This document shows positions 6,601 to 10,797 of a stretch of DNA of 11,736 nt, piece after piece. Origin of the DNA: Candidatus Rokubacteria bacterium RIFCSPLOWO2_02_FULL_72_37 (GTDB lineage: Bacteria; Methylomirabilota; Methylomirabilia; Rokubacteriales; CSP1-6). Made by a program: the position numbers and the translations under genes. The DNA lies in the NCBI GenBank assembly GCA_001790315.1, contig MGCE01000188.1, positions 1 to 11,736 of the forward strand, written 5' to 3'. How positions within the stretch are numbered: the first letter of the stretch is position 1; each line of letters opens with the position of its first letter. Below the pieces are notes generated by a model. It saw only the letters and a program-made list of their open reading frames with translations. It made no database searches and had not been told where the DNA came from.

Positions 6601-7976
6601 TGCCCGAGCTCACGTTCCTGGGGGCGGCCGGCACGGTCACGGGCGCCAAGTTCCTGCTGGAGGGCGGCGGCGCGCGGCTGCTCCTCGAGTGCGGCATGTT
6701 CCAGGGGCTCCGGGAGCTGCGCGATCGGAACTGGCAGGCTCTACCGGTGGCGCCGCGCGCGCTCGACGCCGTGCTCCTGTCCCACGCGCACGTCGACCAC
6801 TCCGGTTACCTGCCGCGTCTGGCGCGCGACGGTTTCGCGGGTCCCATCTACTGCTCGCCGGGGACCGCGGACCTGCTGCGGATCATGCTGCTCGACGCGG
6901 CGCGGCTCCAGGAGGAGGAGGCGGAGTACCGAAACCGCACGGGGGCGACGCGCCACGCGCCGGCGCTGCCGCTGTTCGACGCCGGCGACGCGGAACGGGC
7001 GCTCGGCCTCGTGCGGCCGGTGGGATTCGGGCAGCGCTTCGCGCCGGCCCGGGGCGTCGAGGCCGCCTTCCGCCCGGCGGGCCACATCCTGGGGGCGTCG
7101 ATCGTCGAGGTGACCGCGGCCGGACGCCAGGTCGTCTACTCGGGCGACCTCGGCCGCTACGGTGTGCCTGTCATGCGCGATCCCGCGCCCGTCGAGAGCG
7201 CGGGGACGCTCCTGGTCGAGTCCACCTACGGCGACCGCCTGCACCCGGCGGGCGATGGCACAGAGGCGATCGAGCAGGCCGTCGGTCGCGCCGTCGCGCA
7301 GCGGGGGCTCCTGCTGATCCCCGCTTTCGCGGTGGGCCGCACGCAGGAGATCCTCTATCGCCTGCGCGAGCTCGAGGATGCCGGGCGGATCCCGGGCCTG
7401 GCGATCTATCTGGACAGCCCGATGGGGATCGAGGCGACCGTCGTCTACGCGCGCCACACCGAGGAGCACGACGCGGCGGCCCGCCGGGTGACCTCGGAGG
7501 GCGGGCGGCCGTTCGTGCCGGCGCGGTTCCACCTTTCGCGGTCGACGGAGGACTCCCGGCGGCTGAACGACCTGGACGGCCCCGCGATCGTCGTCGCGGG
7601 CAGCGGCATGGCGACGGGCGGGAGGATCCTGCACCACTTGCGGCGCCGCCTGCCCGACCGGCGCACGACGGTGTTGTTCGTCGGCTACCAGGCGGCGGGA
7701 ACGCGCGGCCGGCTCCTCCGCGACGGCGCCGACCAGGTGCGGATCTTCGGCGAGGAGGTGCCCGTGCGCGCCGCGATCCTGGTCACCGACGCCCTCTCGG
7801 CTCACGCCGACCGGGACGAGATCCTCCGCTGGCTGCGCGGCTTCCGCCGGCCGCCGGCCACCACGTACGTCGTCCATGGCGAGCCCGGGGCCGCCCGAGC
7901 CCTGCGGGGCGCGGTGCAGGGAGCGCTCGGGTGGCGCTGCCGCGTGGCGGAGGACGGCCAGCGTGTCGCCGTCTAG
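6600..7976 (+). CDS. Metallo-beta-lactamase / beta-CASP ribonuclease (CPSF73/Ysh1-like)
   Basis: The product has 458 residues. The start ATG shares one base with the thiI stop (TGATG), giving 'MPELTFLGAAGTVTGAKFLL', the standard N terminus of the family. The metal-binding set is complete: HAHVDH (residues 62-67), His162 in PAGHILGAS, Asp183 in SGDLGRYG and His426 in VVHGE. The beta-CASP portion follows, with 'ESTYGDR', 'PAFAVGRTQEILY', 'SGMATGGRILHHL', 'FVGYQAAGTRGRLL' and 'LSAHADRDE' (His402). Relatives are archaeal and bacterial homologues of the eukaryotic 3'-end processing endonuclease, acting as RNA endo- or 5'-exonucleases in the cytosol. The RNA substrate cannot be predicted. It is not RNase J, because that family's extended C-terminal domain is absent. 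Coupling to thiI places it with RNA modification functions. Confidence 0.92.
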   Translation: MPELTFLGAAGTVTGAKFLLEGGGARLLLECGMFQGLRELRDRNWQALPVAPRALDAVLLSHAHVDHSGYLPRLARDGFAGPIYCSPGTADLLRIMLLDAARLQEEEAEYRNRTGATRHAPALPLFDAGDAERALGLVRPVGFGQRFAPARGVEAAFRPAGHILGASIVEVTAAGRQVVYSGDLGRYGVPVMRDPAPVESAGTLLVESTYGDRLHPAGDGTEAIEQAVGRAVAQRGLLLIPAFAVGRTQEILYRLRELEDAGRIPGLAIYLDSPMGIEATVVYARHTEEHDAAARRVTSEGGRPFVPARFHLSRSTEDSRRLNDLDGPAIVVAGSGMATGGRILHHLRRRLPDRRTTVLFVGYQAAGTRGRLLRDGADQVRIFGEEVPVRAAILVTDALSAHADRDEILRWLRGFRRPPATTYVVHGEPGAARALRGAVQGALGWRCRVAEDGQRVAV

Positions 7977-8008
7977 CCCGGGCGGCGCGAGCGCCAGATG
8001 TTGGGCGC

Positions 8009-8038
8009 TTGACTTGCCATGACCCCAACAGATATGGT
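8009..8038 (+). promoter_or_regulatory. Sigma70-type promoter for rpiB-glyA-nrdR, probably leaderless
   Basis: TTGACT (8009-8014, 5/6 to consensus) and TATGGT (8033-8038, 4/6) are separated by 18 bp. Initiation about 7 nt past the -10 falls at 8045-8046, exactly the A of the ATG at 8046. No Shine-Dalgarno motif precedes that ATG. This favours 8046 over the in-frame ATGs at 8019 and 8034, both of which lie inside the promoter. Confidence 0.6.
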
Positions 8039-8045
8039 CGGATCT

Positions 8046-8528
8046 ATGACGGCGATCGCCCTGGGCGCCGACCACGCCGGGTACACCCTCAAGGAAGACC
8101 TCAAGGCATGGCTCGGCTCACGGGGCTACGAGACCGTGGACATGGGAACGCGGTCGCCCGCGTCGGTGGACTACCCCGACTTCGCCGCCGCCGTGGCGCT
8201 CGCGATCATCGCGGGCAAGGCCGAGCGCGGCGTGCTCGTGTGCGGCACCGGGATCGGCATGGCGATGGCGGCGAACAAGGTCCCGGGCGTGCGCGCGGCG
8301 GCCTGCACCGATTCCTACACGGCGCGCATGAGTCGCGAGCACAACGACGCCAACGTGCTGGCGCTCGGGGCGCGCGTCACCGCGCGCGACGCGGCGATCG
8401 AGATCCTGGCCACCTGGCTCGCGGCGCCGTTCGCCGGCGGGCGTCACGCGCGGCGCGTCGTCAAGCTCGGCGAACTCGAGCGCGTCCGGGGCTCGGCCGA
8501 GGAGCGGTTCGGTGCGAAGGCTCGCTGA
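8046..8528 (+). CDS. rpiB: Ribose-5-phosphate isomerase B
   Basis: RpiB interconverts ribulose-5-phosphate and ribose-5-phosphate in the pentose phosphate pathway, supplying ribose for PRPP and nucleotides. The product has 160 residues from the ATG at 8046. This start gives 'MTAIALGADHAGYTLKEDLKA', aligned with the usual 'MKIAIGADHAG' opening. The ATG at 8019 would add nine residues with no family counterpart and overlap the promoter. Cys66 in 'VLVCGTGIGMAMAANKVPGVRAA' is the family's catalytic base, and 'SREHNDANVLALGARV' carries the conserved His/Asn segment. The C terminus is slightly extended and basic. The last 17 nt overlap glyA, whose Shine-Dalgarno site lies inside this gene. An LacA/RpiB-family sugar isomerase with another substrate is a remote alternative. 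Confidence 0.95.
   Translation: MTAIALGADHAGYTLKEDLKAWLGSRGYETVDMGTRSPASVDYPDFAAAVALAIIAGKAERGVLVCGTGIGMAMAANKVPGVRAAACTDSYTARMSREHNDANVLALGARVTARDAAIEILATWLAAPFAGGRHARRVVKLGELERVRGSAEERFGAKAR
8499..8504 (+). promoter_or_regulatory. Shine-Dalgarno site that fixes the glyA GTG start
   Basis: GAGGAG sits 7 nt upstream of GTG 8512, inside the 3' end of rpiB. It supports the GTG start and translational coupling. Confidence 0.65.
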
Positions 8529-9759
8529 GGCCGATCCCGACGTCGCCAAGGTCCTCCGCGCCGAGGCGCAGCGGCAGCACCGGAATCTCGAGCTGATCGC
8601 TTCGGAGAACTTCGTCTCCGAGGCGGTGCTCGAAGCGGTCGGCTCGGTCCTGACCAACAAGTACGCCGAGGGCTATCCGGGGCGCCGGTACTACGGCGGC
8701 TGCGAGGTCGTCGACGTGGTCGAGGAGCTGGCGATCGCCCGCGCGAAGGAGCTGTTCGGCGCCCAGCACGTGAACGTCCAGCCGCACTCGGGCGCGCAGG
8801 CGAACATGGCAGTCTACTTCACCGTGCTGAAGCCGGGCGACGTCGTCCTGGGTCCGAACCTCGCCCACGGCGGCCATCTGACGGCGGGCAGCCCGGTGAA
8901 CTACTCGGGCAAGCTCTACTCCATCGTGGCCTACGGCGTGCGGCGCGACACGGAGCGGATCGATCTCGACGAGGTGCGCGCCCTGGCGCGCACGCATCGA
9001 CCCCGGCTCATCATCGCGGGGGGCTCGGCGTTCCCCCGGGCGATCGACTTCGCTCCGTTCGGCGAGATCGCCCGCGAGGTCGGCGCCGTGCTGATGGCCG
9101 ACATCGCGCACCCCGCGGGCCTGGTCGCCGCGGGCCTGCACCCCTCGCCGGTCGGCATCGCGGATTTCGTGACGACCACGACCCACAAGACCCTCCGCGG
9201 GCCGCGCGGCGGAATGGTGATGTGCGGCGCGGCCCACGCGCCGGCCCTCGACAAGACGGTGATGCCGGGCGTCCAGGGCGGGCCGCTCATGCACGTGATC
9301 GCGGGCAAGGCGGTCGCCTTCCGCGAGGCGCTCACGCCCGAGTGGCGCGCCTACCAGGGGCAGATCGTGAAGAATGCCCGCGCCCTCGCCGACGCGCTGC
9401 TCGGGCGCGGGCTCCGGCTCGTCTCGGGAGGCACCGACACGCATCTGATCCTCGTGGATCTCACGGGCCGCGGGATCACGGGCAAGGACGCGCAGGAGGC
9501 GCTCGACCGGGCCTGGATCACCGTCAACAAGAACACCATCCCCTTCGAGACGAAGAGCCCCATGGTGACCAGCGGCATCCGCCTCGGCACGCCGGCCGTC
9601 ACCACCCGCGGCATGCGCGAGCCGGAGATGGCGGAGATCGCCGCCCTGATCGACCGCGTGCTGTCCGACCTCGGCTCGGCCTCGGTGGAGGCGAAAGTCC
9701 GCGACGAGGTCCAGGCGCTCACGAACCGGTTCCCGCTGTATCCCGAGCGAACGCGGTGA
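8512..9759 (+). CDS. glyA: Serine hydroxymethyltransferase
   Basis: GlyA transfers the serine hydroxymethyl group to tetrahydrofolate, giving glycine and 5,10-methylene-THF for purine, thymidylate and methionine synthesis. The product is a PLP enzyme of 415 residues, the family norm. The start is GTG with a good GAGGAG site 7 nt upstream, overlapping rpiB by 17 nt. Seen in order are 'LELIASENFVSEAVLEA', 'TNKYAEGYPGRRYYGG', 'HSGAQANMAVYF', 'LAHGGHLTAGSPVNYSG', 'ADIAHPAGLVAAG' and 'VTTTTHKTLRGPRGG', with the PLP-binding Lys226. The C terminus has 'TSGIRLGTPAVTTRGM', with the substrate-carboxylate Arg. The HLTAG segment reads HLTHG in most relatives; the PLP-stacking GGH His is retained, so activity should not be lost. 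The product glycine is the co-substrate of PurD encoded in the same window. Confidence 0.97.
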   Translation: MRRLAEADPDVAKVLRAEAQRQHRNLELIASENFVSEAVLEAVGSVLTNKYAEGYPGRRYYGGCEVVDVVEELAIARAKELFGAQHVNVQPHSGAQANMAVYFTVLKPGDVVLGPNLAHGGHLTAGSPVNYSGKLYSIVAYGVRRDTERIDLDEVRALARTHRPRLIIAGGSAFPRAIDFAPFGEIAREVGAVLMADIAHPAGLVAAGLHPSPVGIADFVTTTTHKTLRGPRGGMVMCGAAHAPALDKTVMPGVQGGPLMHVIAGKAVAFREALTPEWRAYQGQIVKNARALADALLGRGLRLVSGGTDTHLILVDLTGRGITGKDAQEALDRAWITVNKNTIPFETKSPMVTSGIRLGTPAVTTRGMREPEMAEIAALIDRVLSDLGSASVEAKVRDEVQALTNRFPLYPERTR

Positions 9760-9760
9760 C

Positions 9761-9767
9761 GGGAGGG
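9761..9767 (+). promoter_or_regulatory. Shine-Dalgarno site of nrdR
   Basis: GGGAGGG lies 8 nt before ATG 9776, in the 16-nt gap after glyA. It supports this start and separate ribosome loading on nrdR. Confidence 0.6.
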
Positions 9768-9775
9768 ATGGCCCG

Positions 9776-10285
9776 ATGAAATGCCCGTTTTGCGGTCACA
9801 CGGAGGATCGCGTCGTGGACTCGCGCGTCGGGCGGGAGGGGGAGTTCATCCGGCGGCGGCGCGAGTGCCTGAAGTGCCACCGGCGCTACACGACGTACGA
9901 GTACATCGAGGACGTTCTCCCGCACGTGGTCAAGCGCGACGGGCGCCGCGAGCCGTTCGACCGGCAGAAGCTCCGCGGCTCCATTCTCAAGGCATGCGAG
10001 AAGCGCTCCGTCGGCGTCCAGGCGGTGGACGACGTGGTCGCCGACATCGAGGCGCGCCTGCACGACCGCGCCGAGAAGGAGATCTCGAGCCTCGAGCTCG
10101 GTGAGCTCGTGATGGAGCACCTGCAGAAGCTCGATCAGGTCGCCTACGTCCGCTTCGCCTCCGTGTACCGCCAGTTCAAGGACATCGGCCAGTTCCTCGA
10201 TGAGGTCAAGGGGCTCCTCAAGGAGGACAAAGGCAAGCCCGCGGCGCCGAAGCAGCCGGCGCGGGCGCTCGCCAAGACGAAGTAG
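9776..10285 (+). CDS. nrdR: Transcriptional repressor NrdR
   Basis: NrdR senses ATP/dATP and represses ribonucleotide reductase operons by binding paired NrdR boxes. The product has 169 residues. The zinc ribbon is complete: Cys3/Cys6 ('KCPFCG') and Cys31/Cys34 ('ECLKCHRRYTTYE'). The ATP-cone domain runs from about residue 46 to 136 and begins 'LPHVVKRDGRREPFDRQKL'. It continues with 'ILKACEKRSV' and 'VAYVRFASVYRQFKDI'. The last 20 or so residues (Pro/Ala/Lys-rich, ending ALAKTK) are an extra basic tail beyond the usual 150-residue core. The gene is 16 nt downstream of glyA in the rpiB operon. No ribonucleotide reductase gene or obvious NrdR box is in the window, so its targets are elsewhere. 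Confidence 0.97.
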   Translation: MKCPFCGHTEDRVVDSRVGREGEFIRRRRECLKCHRRYTTYEYIEDVLPHVVKRDGRREPFDRQKLRGSILKACEKRSVGVQAVDDVVADIEARLHDRAEKEISSLELGELVMEHLQKLDQVAYVRFASVYRQFKDIGQFLDEVKGLLKEDKGKPAAPKQPARALAKTK

Positions 10286-10286
10286 A

Positions 10287-10301
10287 GGGCGCTCAGCGCC
10301 C
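10287..10301. other. GC-rich hairpin right after the nrdR stop
   Basis: GGGCGCT and AGCGCCC are perfect inverted arms one base apart; in RNA this would be a 6-bp stem with a 3-nt loop. It starts 2 nt after the nrdR stop. No U-run follows, so it is not a classical intrinsic terminator. It may mark the end of the rpiB-glyA-nrdR transcript or protect its 3' end. Confidence 0.4.
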
Positions 10302-10328
10302 GCCGTGCGCCGCCAGCAGCACCCCCGC

Positions 10329-10447
10329 GTATGAGGGGGGTCTCCCACCTCATCTTCAGGGTTGCCGGGGGAGTATGAGGGGGGTCTGCCACCTCATCCT
10401 CAGGGTTGCCGGGGGAGTATGAGGGGGGTCTCCCACCTCATCCTCAG
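10329..10447. repeat. Three tandem copies of a 44-bp stem-loop repeat
   Basis: Copies start at 10329, 10373 and 10417, exactly 44 bp apart. The first two are full length; the third has only the first 31 bp. Copy 2 differs from copy 1 at two positions. Each begins GTATGAGG and holds inverted arms ATGAGGGGGG / CCCACCTCAT around a TCT loop: a 10-position stem with one G-A mismatch. Copy 2 has an extra C-to-G change next to the loop. The rest of the unit ends GGTTGCCGGGGGA. A period not divisible by three, the palindromes and the intergenic position argue against coding. The linkers are identical, so it is not a CRISPR. A REP-like or transcript-end element is the best guess. Confidence 0.85.
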
Positions 10448-10453
10448 ATGGTT

Positions 10454-10486
10454 CGGCCCTGCCGCGATGAGAGGCCGACAGGGCCG
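10454..10486. other. Hairpin with 8-bp perfect arms (CGGCCCTG / CAGGGCCG)
   Basis: The arms at 10454-10461 and 10479-10486 are perfectly complementary around a 17-nt loop; an outer T-A pair extends the stem. It directly abuts the next hairpin. It could terminate or stabilise transcripts from either side, but no T-run is attached to it. Confidence 0.45.
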
Positions 10487-10520
10487 AGCGCCTCAGGGGC
10501 GCTTACTTCTTTTTCTTCTT
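10487..10520 (+). terminator. Candidate intrinsic terminator for the nrdR operon
   Basis: The perfect stem AGCGCC (10487-10492) / GGCGCT (10498-10503) with loop TCAGG is followed on the + strand by TACTTCTTTTTCTTCTT. A GC stem plus a T-rich tract has the form of a rho-independent terminator, though the tract is broken by C residues. The same T-rich stretch is the complement of the lysine codons of the minus-strand mini-ORF, so either reading could explain it. On the minus strand the stem comes right at that ORF's stop codon. Confidence 0.45.
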
Positions 10521-10544
10521 CTTGGCCGCCTTCTTCTTCGCCAC
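10503..10544 (-). CDS. Candidate 13-codon lysine-rich mini-ORF (MAKKKAAKKKKKK)
   Basis: I do not recognise this as a named gene. Reading right to left, a GTG start at 10544 is followed by MAKKKAAKKKKKK and TAA. Nine of 13 residues are Lys, eight of them AAG and one AAA. Support comes from context. A perfect GGAGGT Shine-Dalgarno site lies 6 nt upstream inside a longer G-rich run. A consensus-quality promoter lies at 10595-10623, predicting a leader of about 44 nt. A perfect hairpin begins at the last base of the stop codon. An in-frame GTG seven codons earlier has no such site. Lys/Ala repeats recall tails of histone-H1-like and ribosomal proteins, so the peptide would bind nucleic acid or membranes if made; that is inference. 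It may instead be a leader peptide or a by-product of a small RNA. Confidence 0.45.
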   Translation of the reverse strand: MAKKKAAKKKKKK

Positions 10545-10550
10545 GAACTC

Positions 10551-10556
10551 ACCTCC
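10551..10556 (-). promoter_or_regulatory. Shine-Dalgarno site of the lysine-rich mini-ORF
   Basis: On the minus strand GGAGGT, within GGGGGGAGGTGA, lies 6 nt before the GTG at 10544. It is the strongest ribosome-binding match in the window and decides this start. Confidence 0.55.
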
Positions 10557-10594
10557 CCCCTGCACGCGCGTCAAGATCGTCGGCTTCTGCCGGC

Positions 10595-10642
10595 ATGCTA
10601 GTGACCCGCGGACATCGTGTCAAGCCTAAAATCCAATATATG
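10595..10642 (-). promoter_or_regulatory. Strong sigma70-type promoter firing leftward, with AT-rich upstream element
   Basis: On the minus strand a perfect TTGACA -35 (10618-10623) and TAGCAT -10 (10595-10600, 4/6) are spaced by exactly 17 bp. Just upstream, 10624-10642 is the most AT-rich stretch in the window (it contains ATATAT and ATTTTA), a possible UP element. The predicted start is near 10588. It points at the lysine-rich mini-ORF and away from the radical SAM gene. Confidence 0.6.
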
Positions 10643-10697
10643 GGGGCTCCGGCCTGATTTCGTGCTACCGGTAGGGGCACCGTCCGGCCTGCCGTCG

Positions 10698-10726
10698 TTG
10701 ACATCGCCCGGGGGGCGATGTAGCGT
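10698..10726 (+). promoter_or_regulatory. Sigma70-type promoter of the radical SAM gene
   Basis: A perfect TTGACA (10698-10703), a 17-bp spacer and TAGCGT (10721-10726; weak, but keeping the TA...T frame) point to a start near 10733 and a 5' leader of about 65 nt. The -10 resembles that of the oppositely directed promoter (TAGCAT), so the two may share a sigma preference. Confidence 0.55.
10701..10721. promoter_or_regulatory. Operator-like perfect inverted repeat filling the promoter spacer
   Basis: Arms ACATCGCCC and GGGCGATGT are perfectly complementary around GGG. The dyad starts within the -35 hexamer and ends on the first base of the -10. A protein bound here would block RNA polymerase, so a repressor site is the simplest reading. 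The bound factor is unknown. Confidence 0.55.
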
Positions 10727-10781
10727 GGGCGGCGTTATCCGGGCTCGGGCCCGGCCAGGAACCCACACCCGCTGCCGCCGC

Positions 10782-10788
10782 GGAGGAG
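10782..10788 (+). promoter_or_regulatory. Shine-Dalgarno site of the radical SAM gene
   Basis: GGAGGAG lies 9 nt before ATG 10798. It fixes this start as the first good one after the promoter. Confidence 0.65.
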
Positions 10789-10797
10789 AGATCACCG

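Noticed and set aside
7984..7995. Small inverted repeat GGCGC-GA-GCGCC after the beta-CASP gene as a terminator
   Set aside because: Five-base arms, two-base gap and no T-run; such matches are frequent in DNA this GC-rich.
8019..8528. Longer rpiB beginning at ATG 8019
   Set aside because: It adds nine residues absent from the family and would cover the promoter hexamers; ATG 8046 matches the usual RpiB N terminus.
9761..10285. NrdR boxes or ribonucleotide reductase targets near nrdR
   Set aside because: No paired palindromic 16-mers of the NrdR-box type are visible upstream of any gene in the window.
10329..10447. CRISPR array
   Set aside because: The segments between the palindromes are identical rather than unique, there are only three units, and no cas gene is in the window.
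10552..10598. Second minus-strand mini-ORF (MPAEADDLDARAGGR) upstream of the lysine-rich one
   Set aside because: Its ATG overlaps the -10 hexamer, upstream of the predicted transcription start, and it has no ribosome site.
10627..10632. Plus-strand -10 (TAAAAT) in the AT-rich stretch
   Set aside because: Good hexamer but no -35 at any usual spacing; the stretch is better explained as the upstream element of the leftward promoter.
10362..10657. Plus-strand reading frames across the 44-bp repeats
   Set aside because: The 44-bp period shifts frame in each copy, so repeats are read differently; there is no family similarity and no good ribosome site. The hairpins explain the sequence better.
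10665..10674. Palindrome CTACCGGTAG as a regulator site
   Set aside because: Ten bases, single copy, not placed over either promoter; expected by chance at this scale.
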